In this document: one piece after another, positions 27,854 to 39,464 of the stretch | Numbering within the stretch: position 1 is the stretch's first letter | Layout: each line of letters begins with the position of its first letter | Assembly (NCBI RefSeq): GCF_021155765.1 | Contig: NC_060106.1 | Location: 19,928,031 to 19,992,030 of the forward strand | Direction of reading: 5' to 3' | Length of the DNA: 64,000 bases | DNA from: Diprion similis | Lineage: Eukaryota > Arthropoda > Insecta > Hymenoptera > Diprionidae | The notes under the pieces: generated by a model | What the model saw: only the letters and a program-made list of their open reading frames with translations | Database searches by the model: none | Told to the model about the DNA's origin: nothing | Position numbers and translations under genes: made by a program

Positions 27854-27995
27854 AATTCTGAACAAAACTACTCTAAAATTTTACTGTCAACGCAACAATA
27901 AAGAAATGACATGATTCCTACAAATTTACTATCACAATGCCATTTATTCATTTTTGCGTTGACCGAAAAATTTTAGAGCAGTTTTGTTCAGAATT
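27854..27995. repeat. Imperfect palindrome, copy 2
   Basis: The left arm (27854-27910: aattctgaacaaaactactc and onwards) pairs with the right arm (27938-27995, ending gttttgttcagaatt). The outer 20 bp are nearly perfect, and the inner part (tgtcaacgcaa / ttgcgttgacc) matches the palindrome at 18400-18551. It lies at the same place relative to the shared 5' flank, so it was copied with the unit. Fold-back element or structured regulatory sequence. Confidence 0.65.
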
Positions 27996-29037
27996 GCATG
28001 TGGAATGGGGCTGTTGAGTTCTTTTTTCTGTTTAAGATATGTGAACTAAAGAACTTCTTCTACTACGTAAGCATCTGCGCGTCAATGGTCCAGATGCGTC
28101 GAAGAACACAGAACTCGCGAGATACCGCACGGCCTGTTACTATTTCAACACGAACTTGTTATGCGAAAAGTCTGGTGGCTGACGATATCACGACGCAGCT
28201 TCATGGAAAGTGGAAACTGTGCGTACATATTCTGAAATGTCAGAAGCTGCCGTATGCGAACTGAAAAAATATGTCGTCAATGACATGTTTTTGTAAGGCC
28301 CCATCCTCTATCGGAATAAGAAGATGAGGTCCTGCTAATGGCCTGTCAATGTTGATGTTTCATTGCATAGATTGACAATATGAAAAACAAATATTTTCAG
28401 GAGATACGCCCACTATCTATTAGAGTATAAATTTATAGATTGCGATCTGAGAAACTTATACCGTGAGTAGATTCTGATGAGTAAATATCAATTTTCCAAC
28501 ACCTTATACATATTAGTGCACCGTAGTAGTTTCACTGACACTAATTGCAAGAAAAGTCAATATTTTTCAAAATCTGACGCAATGTATGTTTGCCATTAGT
28601 CATTGCCGTACAGTTACCCAGTCTGGAAATTCAAACAGTTGCCAAGAAATACGGTGATACTTTGAAAATCTCTGTAAATCGTAATGTGATTTTGGAATTA
28701 AACAAATACCGAAAGACGTTGTGGTGATGATAAATAAAATATCTTGCAGATAAAGAAGCAAGCTCAACTAAATTTCATTTTGAAACGGACGACTTTTACG
28801 TTGAGCGCAGATTGAGTTTTCATCAGCAAAAACTGAGCATGTTGAAAGTTGGGGTTCGGCAAAGAAAACGTGATCCGTGACAGTTTGTTGTTTCATCGGG
28901 AATAATTTGTCTAAAAATAGTTGGTGTATTGCAATCGGATTTATATTGTGGTGCAGTCTGATTATTATGATTTTTATTAATTATTGTTATTCTCGAAAAA
29001 TCTCGTCTACTTTTAACTCGACTCGTCTGTTATAGGA
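27996..29037 (+). repeat. Duplicated 5' flank of copy F
   Basis: Same block as upstream of C and D: tcgaagaacacagaactcg at about 28097, agtctggtggctgacg near 28169, tagtgcaccgtagtag near 28515, gtgatccgtgacagtttgtt near 28870. It ends with the acceptor gttatag before the ATG. It presumably holds the promoter and first untranslated exon, but no clear TATA box plus donor pair was found. Confidence 0.55.
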
Positions 29038-32000
29038 ATGGAGGACACCGTCAGCTTTCCGGGAACCTGCAATGGGGACCTTCTGGGGCCGACCCTGGCC
29101 ACTATATGTAATGTTACTTCGTACTATTTCTTCATATCACTTGTGGAGACATTCGTAAGAAGAAAACAAACAATCGCTCAAACCTGCGAACGCATTATAC
29201 CTATCAATACCCTAGATGCCGAGTATGACTTTATCGTAGTGGGGGGTGAGTTGATTTATAAAATAAAGAGTTTTGACTTACAGTAAAGATTTCGATACGC
29301 ATCGATGCTACGCGAGTTGAATAAGGTGTGAAGAACACGAATGCAATTGCAACATAACCTGCGCTTCTTTCGTTTCTAGGTGGAGCATCCGGATCCGTTA
29401 TCGCTGCACGACTGAGTGAGAATCCGTCTTGGAAAGTTCTGCTTATGGAGGCAGGCCTGGACGAACCAGCAGGTGCAGCCGTTCCTGGTTTTGTTTATGA
29501 TATATCCCGTAGGTGGACCAGCAACTCCAGAAATCTTGTGTCGCTAAATAGTTTGAGAAAAACTGTAAATTTTATTTTTGATAGAATCATCTCTCGAGTG
29601 GGGATACCGATCGCAGAACGAGAGTTTCGCCTGTCTCGGTTCAAATGGTAGCTGTTCGATATCTGCAGCCAAAGTTCTCGGTGGAGGAATGGTGCACAAT
29701 TCAATGATATACCTACGCGGCAGCCCTTCGATATTCGATGAATGGGCTGCGATGGGCAACGAGGGATGGTCGTGGAAAGAAGTATTACCATTTTTTAAGA
29801 AGTCCGAAAACAACGGCAATATCGATCTTGTTGGTCGAAAGTATCACGGCACGGATGGGCCGCTTTTTGTCGAAAAATTTCCGACCCAACCACCTTTTGC
29901 AAACGTGATACTCGAAGCGGCCAAGGAGGCGGGTTTCGGCGTCAGTGACGACCTCAACCACTTGGATAGTACCGGCTTCGCTATAGTCCAAACAACGAGT
30001 CATCGGGGTGCGAGACGCAGCAGCGCTGGGGCATATCTGCGGCCAAACAGACACCGCAAGAACCTCCACATAACTCTGAACACCACCTGCACGAGAGTCA
30101 TAACCGAGAATCGAAAGACCGTTGGCGTCGAATATTACAAGGTGATAATGATATGAGAAACTACAGAATTTCAATCATTTATTTAGCCTCTCGTAATTTC
30201 ATTGTTCTGTGGTGTTTTCATTGCGGGAAATCGTACAGATGAAGATGCAGATTTAATTACGCCAGATCTAAAACTTAAATTGATTGACTCGGTATATTAA
30301 TCACCAAGGACAAGAAGTGGGTCGTCTTTGCTCGCGTGTGGAGTTTTAAGTACATTGCGAGCTGGAGATGCGTAATGAAAACAAACAGAGGCAAAAAGAA
30401 CTTGTAAAACTCTCTGCGCCATCCGTGGTCCATTGGATTTTCCTTATACGTCTGCGACGTCACACTTCTTATTTCCCAGGGAGTAAAAGTCAGCTATTGT
30501 TCCTAACTATTACCCTATTTCCTCCTAACTTAATCTTAGGCTTTAGACGTGGACTCAATTTTAATTCTGACTGCAATCTTAATTGTATTATTTCACGTTC
30601 GTTTCTTTTGCTCCTCTTAATTCAATTCAATTTAATATTAATTTACTTGATTCTTCATTTTAGCTATTGCACCAAATGTCTCCTGTTTCTTCTGCCTCTT
30701 TCTGCTCGGGGCTAATAACTAATAACTCTTCCGTACTTTACGATTATTCTTTTCAGCTTCATCTTCTGTCGCTCTAATTTGTTCTCCCTGCACGCTGTTT
30801 AAATTTAACTTTAAAATTGTATTACATCTTATTTTTTCTTCACCCTACAGTTTTACTCAGGCGTAGATAAACTGCATCTTTCGTTCATTCAAGTCATATC
30901 TCTCACTATTGCAATGCCACACGGAACTTGTCCTAGGCATAAAACCAACACATCACATCTCGACTAATAGCTCACACACTTTTTTCTCCGACTTTGCCAA
31001 TCCTCGCTCACTATCTTCCTCACTCTCATAATCTCACTCCCCTGGTCATCGATTCTCTCATACTACCACCTTATAGTTTCAAAAATCGTAATGGGTAGTA
31101 AACAAATTTGCAATAATTATCAACAGAACGGCAAGTTCTACACGGTACGCGTTACCAAAGAAGTCATCATCTCTACAGGTGCCATTCAGTCTCCCCATAT
31201 TCTACTCCACTCTGGAATTGGGCCTGAAGAAGATTTGATCCCCATGGGAATCAAAGTGGTCGAAAATTTACCCGGCGTCGGCAGGAATTTCCATGATCAT
31301 ATCGTATATCCGATTTCGTTTACCATAAACGAGCCCGATGTCTACGAGAACAACTGGGCTGCTCTTGCCGAGTATATCAGCTTTCAGACCGGACCCCTGT
31401 CTAACACTGGACTCGGTCAGGTCGTGGGCACCCTAAAATCTGGAGTAACGACGCCTGAACTTCCGGACATTCATATAGTCGGAAATGGTTTTTATGCCGC
31501 TTGCGCACCCGGTGGAATCGGCGAACTTAAAGGCGAGGGAAAACGCGAATTCACGTTATGGAGCGGTTACGAGTATCCGAAATGCAGAGGTAATCCCGAC
31601 TCCTTGGATGCTTTCGAAAAAAAATTCTTTCACCCGCAATTGGGAAATGGAAGATTAGAAGCCCATAAAGCAACTGCAGATATTTTCTGTTCCAGGAAGA
31701 ATCACTCTGGCTTCACCGGATCCTTTGGAATTTCCTCTAATGTGGGTAAACTATCTCTGCCAACCTGACGATGTTGCTGGACTTGTACGGGCCATCGAAT
31801 ATTCTTTGGAATTGGTCAATACACCGGCTATGAAAGCTTACAACACGACCTTGGCTGAAACACCTCGCGAGGCCTGTTCAAAACACGCTTTTGCTAGCAG
31901 AGAATACTGGGAGTGCGCAGTTCATTACGGTTCTACCGGGGAATTCCACGTTTCAGGCTCCTGCAAAATGGGTCCATCGTCGGATCCACTTGCAGTTGTT

Positions 32001-32299
32001 GACCCTCGGCTTCGAGTCCACGGCATACAAGGACTACGCGTTGCTGACTCTTCTATTATGCCGCAGGTAAGTATCGAGATGACGTACTTTGATCCATTCG
32101 TTGATTCTAGGACGAAATAGATACCTTGCCTGTGAGCTCTGCTAATCATTCATAAAGATCGTTGACAGGCCGATGAGTGACTGTGGCAAAACTTTACTTA
32201 CAGGTGAGTACTGCTAATACTGGATCAGTCTGCGTCATGATTGGTGAACGAGCTGCACACATGATCAAGGAAGACTGGAACTATACAGATGAAATGTAA
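29038..32299 (+). CDS. GMC oxidoreductase, glucose dehydrogenase [FAD]-like, copy F
   Basis: Coding exons 29038-29245, 29380-29508, 29585-30141, 31127-31589, 31696-32066 and 32204-32299 give 607 aa. The FAD motif ([19 protein letters not shown]), the first signature (LGGGMVHN), the second signature in a variant form (STGAIQSPHILLHSGIGP) and the pair H537 (FHVSGSCKMGP) and N581 (STANTGSV) are present. The protein is expected to be an active FAD-dependent alcohol oxidoreductase of unknown substrate. The second signature differs from copies A, B and D (A to T, L to I, L to H), which may alter the FAD or substrate pocket. The 3' flank is diverged and lacks the AATAAAGAC found elsewhere. The start is set by the acceptor ttatag two bases before the ATG. 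Confidence 0.93.
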
Positions 32300-32763
32300 T
32301 ATTCTCTATATTTTGGGACAATGAAACCTGTCCGCAGTAGCAACGGATGTAAAAAATACATATACCTACTTATCATGGTAACTGGCAGTTGAAGGGAAAA
32401 AACAACTTTATTCGAGGGGATTAACCACAATCATATCTTACTTACTAATTTAATATAGCGCACTTCTGGGAACGTTTCTTCCTGCAGAAAATCAGCTGTC
32501 AAGCGCAGATATCTGAGCTTTTATTCTGTACTTCAGAATCCTTCACAAAATGCTGTACACACGTCTCAGGAACAATCATTATAATATGTCATAATGCATC
32601 AAATTGCCTTGATTCTTGATCTAACAATTCACACATAACGTGCCCCAGTGCTGGGAGAGAGGCTTTCGGTTTCGAGTTTCACTAGGTGGTAGGTGGAATT
32701 AGACGTGGAAAGAGGTTTTGTTATTTTTTTCTGAAGGCAGAATGTAACCGTGAAGTCGACAAA
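32300..32763. other. Spacer after copy F
   Basis: The array 3' flank fades out within about 60 bp (agtagcaacggatg). The remainder is AT-rich with no gene seen. Confidence 0.5.
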
Positions 32764-32926
32764 GTTGGACAGAAGTATCACAGCACGGGAAACAGGTGGT
32801 TCTGTAATGGCTGCAAGACTGACTGAAAGTCCTTACTGAAACGTCCTGCAGTCGCCGATCCTCACCTTAAGGCCCACGGAGTAAAAGAAAGGCCTTTTTG
32901 TCTTAGATACTTCCATCATGCCTCAG
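32764..32926 (+). pseudogene. Old scrambled GMC fragment, copy G
   Basis: Three short GMC pieces lie end to end in the wrong order. Exon 3-like VGQKYHSTG (from 32764, compare [10 protein letters not shown]) comes first. Exon 2-like TGGSVMAARLTESPY follows and then a stop. Exon 5-like VADPHLKAHGVKE comes last, with a frameshift before LFVLDTSIMPQ at 32926, followed by a donor-like gtgagt. It is more diverged than the other copies, so it is the oldest remnant in the array. Confidence 0.75.
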
Positions 32927-33210
32927 GTGAGTCCAAAAGTGCTGAAACTCAGCTCACAGGACATACTTTGACTATTTAAAGTATGACAAACCGAAGCTAG
33001 TAGATTCACCTTATTTAATTATTAATTAATGGTCAGAGAGCCACTTATTTTCGCATTAATCACTTGTGCGCAGTGATATATGTTTATTTTACTTGCTTCA
33101 TCGCTATTGCCGTATGCTCAACGCATAAGTAAGCAATTGGGGAACAAAATATTTATATAAAAAATGGATAAATAACGAGGGAAGATAAGCCATCAAACAC
33201 CACAGATGAC
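32927..33210. other. AT-rich spacer
   Basis: No gene or repeat recognised between the last GMC fragment and the minisatellite. Confidence 0.5.
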
Positions 33211-33375
33211 CTGTCATATACGGTGACTAAAAAGGGTTCTCCATCATATAGGATGGCGATAAAAAACTAACCTATCACATAGGGTGACAAAAGGTCGTCA
33301 ATCACATAGGGTGGTGGCAAGTTTCATCTGTTACATAAAGTGGTTGAAAGGAGTAAGAGTCAATGCAGGATGACA
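33211..33375. repeat. Degenerate minisatellite, about 30-bp unit
   Basis: About five units built on atcacatagggtgacaaaag: starts near 33213, 33243, 33272, 33299 and 33328, with variants such as atcatataggatggcgata and gttacataaagtggttg. It marks the edge between the GMC array and the second dsRNA-binding gene. Confidence 0.6.
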
Positions 33376-33720
33376 GTACCATGGGCGCGAGGTATGAGGC
33401 GGCTGAGTGAAGGGGGTCAACCTTTTACTGTAGTAGACATCAGTGGGATCAACTTATCGAGACATCGGTTGATAATGAGAGCAGACGGCTCTGCGCATGC
33501 GCCGACGATAGTTGAGCGCATGCGCCGAAGACAGCCGAACGCTTCTGGAGAGAGGAGGGGGGAGAAGATTTCCAAGGCTAGCAGCGGGAGTGATCTGCGC
33601 TCAGATTCCAGTCGCAATACAAATTTATTACGGAAAGGAGCTCGAAATAAAACTGCAGAGCGTTTAAATAAGCTTTCTCCCTCGATTCCGCCCGCGCACG
33701 GCTTGATCAATTAACATAAT
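33376..33720. promoter_or_regulatory. GC-richer island with two NRF1-type palindromes
   Basis: tgcgcatgcgcc at 33492-33503 and gcgcatgcgcc at 33516-33526 match the consensus of NRF1 (Ewg in flies), a factor that acts at TATA-less promoters. The island is CpG-richer than its surroundings and open for 124 codons on the plus strand, but no domain is seen in that frame. It may be a distal promoter of the dsRNA-binding gene that starts 2 kb downstream. Inferred. Confidence 0.35.
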
Positions 33721-35470
33721 GTTTGAAAAATCCGCAAGTCAGAACAGCATGTGTGAAGCTAATGTGTGTGCGAATTTCACAGATAACCTGGAATGGGTGT
33801 TGTCACATCGTCGTATTTTTCAATCTAATGTATGTGGGATTTTTTTTTTTTTTTTGTAAAACTACGAACTTATTATTCAATGTTTCTTTGCGTTTATACC
33901 AAGATGCAAATTTTTTGTGCAACGCTTTTATTCCCCGCAAGAACTGATGTTTGTGTTTAGTTAGAACGAGTGAAAATGTTTATGAAAAGCAGCTGCAGCA
34001 ATATTGAACAAAAGTTCATGCGATAACATCGTATCGGCTTGAGATTGGGAGGATAAACTGTGTTATAATAGATGAGTCAAACCCAAAATATTGTTCGGAA
34101 ACTCCAAGTCAGAATCATTGAAATATGAACGGTCCCACCAAGAATTCCTCATTGTATACTGAAATAGAACAGTGCACTTTGTAAAAAAATTGTAAAACGT
34201 CTGGAATGACAAAAGTCTGAAATAGAGAGAGATTACTTACATAAATTCAAAATCTTAGTATACAGTAATTTATATTGTAGAAAAGATTCAACTCGCACTT
34301 AGCCGTAATTCTAAATTTGTACACATTCTTCTTTTTTCACACTGATCAAACCACGAGAAATTCGTTCTGCACTGGAGAATATAAAAAATCGTTGACCTCG
34401 CTCGATGACTGATTTTGTCGATGCTTTACTTCATTATCTACCCACGAATACTGTAAACACTACAGAATTGCCAAAATTCAATTGAAACCTAGAGTTGAAA
34501 CGCACGAACGTCAACTGAAGATGTATTAACCCATTCACTTTAAAATGAAAATATTGGCTCAAAATGCCTTCATTTAAATCAAGAAAGACTTTTTGCACGA
34601 TTTTGAGATGTTTTGGACATGTTTTAGAAATTGATTTTTTTTTTTTTTCTTTTAATTTGCGTTTTTCTCGTAATGTAAAAATATTTCTATAAAATGAATA
34701 TCGGCAATCGATTTTTCAGAAAATTTTACCCCCATTCCATATACCTGACAATTATTTAACATTTTTAGTATAATAAGTTCATCTCGAGAAAATCGTAAGA
34801 AATGAAAATCGAGATTGTACAATGTAACTTGTGTGGAAAATGTGGGAAATTACAGTTGTCTACAGTTACCGACTCACTTACGTTGAAAGCCCATTAGAGC
34901 ATCGGTAATGTAGAAAGTCAAGACTATGCAAGTGACAGTTAAAACCTACCATGTGATTAGTCTTTCAAAATCTCTATTCAATCGCATCAACGTCGCGAAT
35001 TCGTGTTTGCAGAATTCACTCTGCGCTCATTGGCTGCAGAGTTTCGGTTGAAATCGCATGAAGACTAGATCAAACCTGATGAAAGCGATAAGACGTGCGC
35101 GCGGTGTGAGAGTTACGGTAAGATAGAATAATAGTGAATGGTTTGTTGAACAAATTGGGAGCTTTTCAGGCGAAAGGAAAACCCGTGTTCAAAAACTACA
35201 GAGACAATTTTAATATCGTAAGTGAGTTTATATTTCTTACGAGTAAAATGTTTCTAACGTAGTACTTACACGATTTTTCTTTCTACGTTTCTTTTACCGA
35301 CAGCCACGTGCATCACTGGTCCAGTAAAAGCTGTTCCATGTCAATAAAATTAGCATTCTTCAGATATTACAAATTGCACGAGTAGAATTTTCGCGTGTAA
35401 CGCTGATCGCTTCTGATTCGTCTGACGTAAGCAGGCATCAATTATACCCCTAAGAATCCCATATTTTCAG
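33721..35470. other. 5' flank and probable untranslated exon of second dsRNA-binding gene
   Basis: No coding exon. A GC-richer patch at about 35030-35117 has an inverted CCAAT box (cattggctg) and ends in a fair donor, gttacg|gtaaga (exon end 35117). A strong acceptor, cccatattttcag, ends at 35470. Together they suggest an untranslated first exon joined to the exon that carries the ATG at 35501. T-runs lie at 33841-33855 and near 34638. Confidence 0.4.
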
Positions 35471-35500
35471 CTGACGGTCGAAATTTTGGAGTGAAAAAAA

Positions 35501-36796
35501 ATGTGGCAGCCGCCAACTGTTAAGTTGCACAATCTCATGGCTAAACATGGGGTAAAACCCAAATACGAATTGATATTCAGTGAAAATGGTCCATGTTTTA
35601 ACAAATTTGTTATGCGAATCACCTGCCCAATTTCACGGGACGGTATGACCCTTGCGGCTGAGGGTTGTTATGGGCTATCCAAAAAAGAAGCCAAACGCTT
35701 TGCTGCTGAAGCTTTTATAGAAAAGTATTTGAACGATGATGACGATAACAAATTTGCAAGCACACAGGAAAATCTAACTTGTGTTATTAATATCGATCCA
35801 GTCAACAGACACCTTGTCCTACAGGTAAGTATTATTAAATCGTTAGAAAAAGAGAAGCTGTTCAGACTAAAGTCATAACTTGTCGAATTCTTTTTGCAGA
35901 ACCTTTGTTCAATAAACAACTTGGGACAGCCTAAATATGTGGACGTGCCTACAGACTCTGTGCATTCGACCGTTTTTAAGGCAGAGTGCAAAGTTTCCTA
36001 CCTTTGTGCTGTAGGTCAAGGAAAGAGTAAAGGCGCAGCGAGATTAGAGGCTGCTACAAGGATGATAAAAATCCTTATGGAGGCAGCATCTATTTGCGAA
36101 ATCTTTGAATCGACGGAGTGGATGACATCGTCGCACAGCAACGACATAGTTTGTTTGAGCGATAATTTGCTGCAAGGACCACAGTCACCGGTTCCCATTT
36201 GTGTATTTGGTAAACGAAAGTCAAGTAAAGTAGTAAAGGAAGTGAATTCTGCCAAAGATGCATCTATCAAGTTAGGTTCTGAAGCCTCTATTAATTCAAA
36301 TGTGAGGAACAAACTTCTCGGATTATTCAAGTACAAAAATAAAGTAAGGGAACTTGAACGAGATTCTGCTGATCCAGCAGCAATCGCTAAACCGACAACC
36401 TTTGGAGATAAATTTCAGAATCAAGCTTCAATCAGTAAAGAGCATGGTGAGACTTGCAACTATGCATCTGTTTCAACCGTCGGCAGAATTAGTAATTCAA
36501 ATACCAATCGACCATGCCAGACTTTAACTGGACTACAGGTAAATACAAAAGTAAGACGAACCTTGGAAAATATCGAGAAACAACTGCACAATGAGATCAT
36601 AGATATTCTTGAGTATAGTAATTTGCCAGGGCAAAGAATCGTCAAGATGCTCAGTAGCGAATTCGAGGTTTTCATTAGTCCCAATGCTAATGCCCAAATA
36701 TATCAGGGCATCGACGACTGTACCGATACCAGCACCAGAATCGCATGTCTGGCAAAACTTCTACTTGATTTGAAAGAGTACATCAACAAGAAGTAG
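35501..36796 (+). CDS. R2D2/TARBP2-like dsRNA-binding protein, copy 2
   Basis: Exons 35501-35824 and 35900-36796 join in phase 0 to give 406 aa. The boundary falls at the same point (after VLQ) as in the copy at 1.0 kb, proving common origin. The first dsRNA-binding domain is at about 6-77, with the RNA-contact helix KKEAKRFAA (61-69). The second, at about 109-170, has a weak helix (KSKGAARLEAATRM) lacking the double Lys. The stretch after it (ICEIFES.., LLQGPQSPVPICVFGKRK) parallels copy 1. The C-terminus carries CTDTSTRIACLAKLL, again shared. The likely role is as partner of a Dicer and loader of small RNA, in the cytoplasm; R2D2 is the closest fit by architecture, but TARBP2-like is also possible. 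Identity with copy 1 is low outside these motifs, so the duplication is old or fast-evolving. Confidence 0.82.
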
Positions 36797-39464
36797 TGGA
36801 AAGTTGGGCAATAACTAGCAATGTAATAGTTAAGATTTATTATTTCGAAAAAAGAATATATATAATATATATATATATATATATGAAAAGTACAAACATG
36901 AGTATAAAATTTTCAGTTCAAAGTATTTTTTTTAAATTCAGTATAAGAATAGCACAGAAACTTTATGTTCGCATGTCATTTTATGCCAAATGTAGTCAGT
37001 CTTTTTGGTATTCTATTATCAACATACATATCGGGTTTCACTGCTTCGACTTTAGAAGCAATCAATTTAGATACCCGATACCGAATCAGGCAACGCCTGA
37101 TTAAGTTCATGTTATTTTTATATCATTCTTCTCAATCCAAGAACTTTTCAATTTTGTTTTCCGCATAATTTTTTAATTCCCCTAAAAAAATCCTAACAAC
37201 TTCAGAATTGAGAACAATCATTTCGCAAGTTATGAAACAAATTGAAAATGATCAAGTTAACAAGGAGTATTATAAGTTATATATATCCTATATACACTAT
37301 TTGCTCCAATATGGGTCTTAGGACTTTCGATTTCACTTATATTGAGAGTTGATGTCATTGTTTTCTACCCTGCGACAAATAATGGCTCATGATTAAACTA
37401 AAACTCGAAATGTTAACATGAATATAGAACAGCGTAGCTTCTAAGAGTATATGACTATTGAGAAATGGGAATTCTTTCACTTGATTGAGATTACGTTTTC
37501 TGATAAAATTTTATTGGCCTAACTGATATTGGTAGAAGTAACGCGTTATACTTATTTTGATACATACACTTTTGCTGTTGTAAACAATACTGTGTATTTG
37601 AATATAAATAATTACGATTGTATATGCTGGCAAATTATTTTCCCGAATCAAGTGAAAACATTGCATTGACTATTTACATAAAAAAAAAAAAAAATTAATT
37701 TTTCTCAATGTTTTCAAACAAATATCAATTTTATAATTATTCTTATTTCACTGCAACTTGCGTAAAGTTTTCAACCATTCCTAATTTGTATTGTAGTTAC
37801 ATCTAGATATTGCGAATGAAATCTATATAATAGAAAAGTTTGATGACTTTGGAATTATAAAAAAGGTAACAGGGGGAAAGATGTAGTACATTTAGAAGTA
37901 ACCAGGTCATTACTGGGTAAGAGAAATATGAAATTAGAGTAACAACTTGAGCACAAGATACCACTAATATGATGACCCTAGCATGCCTGTAATCACAAAA
38001 AATCGGTGCAATACTATGAACCACGATTTGAAGAAGATGTGTAAGTAATACAAGTTGTAAAATTTGTTGTAGTGTAAAAATTCGTCAAGTTCACAATTGG
38101 TTTTTCAACTGTTACAGTTCATTCTACATAATTTTACTGTATCATCATATTACAAAAAATACTTACAGTGGTATACCAGGTGCTAAACATCTGACTGCCT
38201 TATCACCTCGCCTCAAAACCTGCCATTCGCAGATATAGATTCCACAATGAGTATAAATCACAGAGTTCATCACGTGAACGAAAACCGTGAATGTTGTTAT
38301 TTTCTGCAATGAGTATATTTTATGATATCAGCGAATTGTAAACGTTTCGATGAAATGTTGTTGTATCTGTGCACATACGCATGTATATGCACAGTGTAAT
38401 TTCAATTAATGCATGGGACTCGTTATCTTATTCTTACCCCAAAAATACTCTCTCCGAAAGGTACATAATTGTTGATCCATAATAAAATTAATATTGATGG
38501 AATTAATGACACTTTGAGGTAAAAATTAACACTCTCTGAGTATTCATTCCAATGCATGCATCTGTGGTTCGGCCCAACGTAGGCACATTGGCTGTTGACA
38601 AATGAAATAATTATACAATCGGAAACTACGAACTACAGTTGAACGGAAAAGCATAAGAAATAACCTTAACCTTAACCTTACTTATATCTGTTTTCATTGC
38701 ACTTTTCTGTATTATTTGCATTGCAATCTATCTTTTTCTTATTCCGCTTTTTATTCTTCCTTCTCTTCCCTTCTTTTACATCGGAATTCATCTCGATTCT
38801 ATGTGCTGTAACGTGTGTTATGCGCTTAGAGCATATACTGTATATAATATGCTTTAAGGTTATACGTTTCAAGCCATTCAAGCTGTCATCGTCATCTTTT
38901 CAGGACTTTTATCCCTGCTGGTAAGTGACGTAGTCGATGACACGCGTGATTGTGTTTAACAAATTTTTGGAACACGGCTAAGAATAAGAAACAAAAATAA
39001 TCATGTAAGAACAAGAACCTATCGCATTCCAGGCATTATTAGGTAAATCGATGTCGAGAATCGGCTAAAAATTATCATGACAGTTAGATCAAACCAGCTG
39101 GTGTGATGACGAGAAAAGAAATATTTCCAATAATTTGTACACATACGAAATGCTGAGTCATATTTACGTTATTTACTAAACATGATTTTTTATTATAGTA
39201 GCGGTTTTCTTTAGTTAATATCACATTTTGTACGCACTTTTGCAAATAACTTTTAGGTTATGTTCCTTTTTTTTTTTAGTTCAAGTTTTTACGGGAGCCG
39301 AGTAGTATAAGCTTATCAAATAATGCATCTAAGATTACTTGATCGAACGCCGATAAACTCGTATTTTATTCACTTTTTCCCGTCCTCTTTTTCATATCTT
39401 AAATGGGTGTCCTAAAGTCAACATTAAAACAAACATGTTTTGACACGTCACATTGAGAAGCGCG
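36797..39464. other. AT-rich intergenic region
   Basis: A TA dinucleotide run at about 36858-36884 and an A-run at 37680-37694. A short (ccttaa) run lies at 38663-38682. A TATA-like tatataat near 38840 and a strong donor ctgctg|gtaagtgac at about 38921 could form an untranslated first exon for the AGGF1-like gene, but no matching acceptor is clear before 39465. No other gene seen. Confidence 0.4.

Noticed and set aside
33340-33714. 124-codon plus-strand frame in the GC-rich island
   Set aside because: No domain, overlaps a minisatellite and NRF1-type sites, and openness is expected from GC-rich composition.
38663-38682. Telomere-like run ccttaaccttaa
   Set aside because: Only three to four 6-bp units, which do not match the TTAGG pentamer register.
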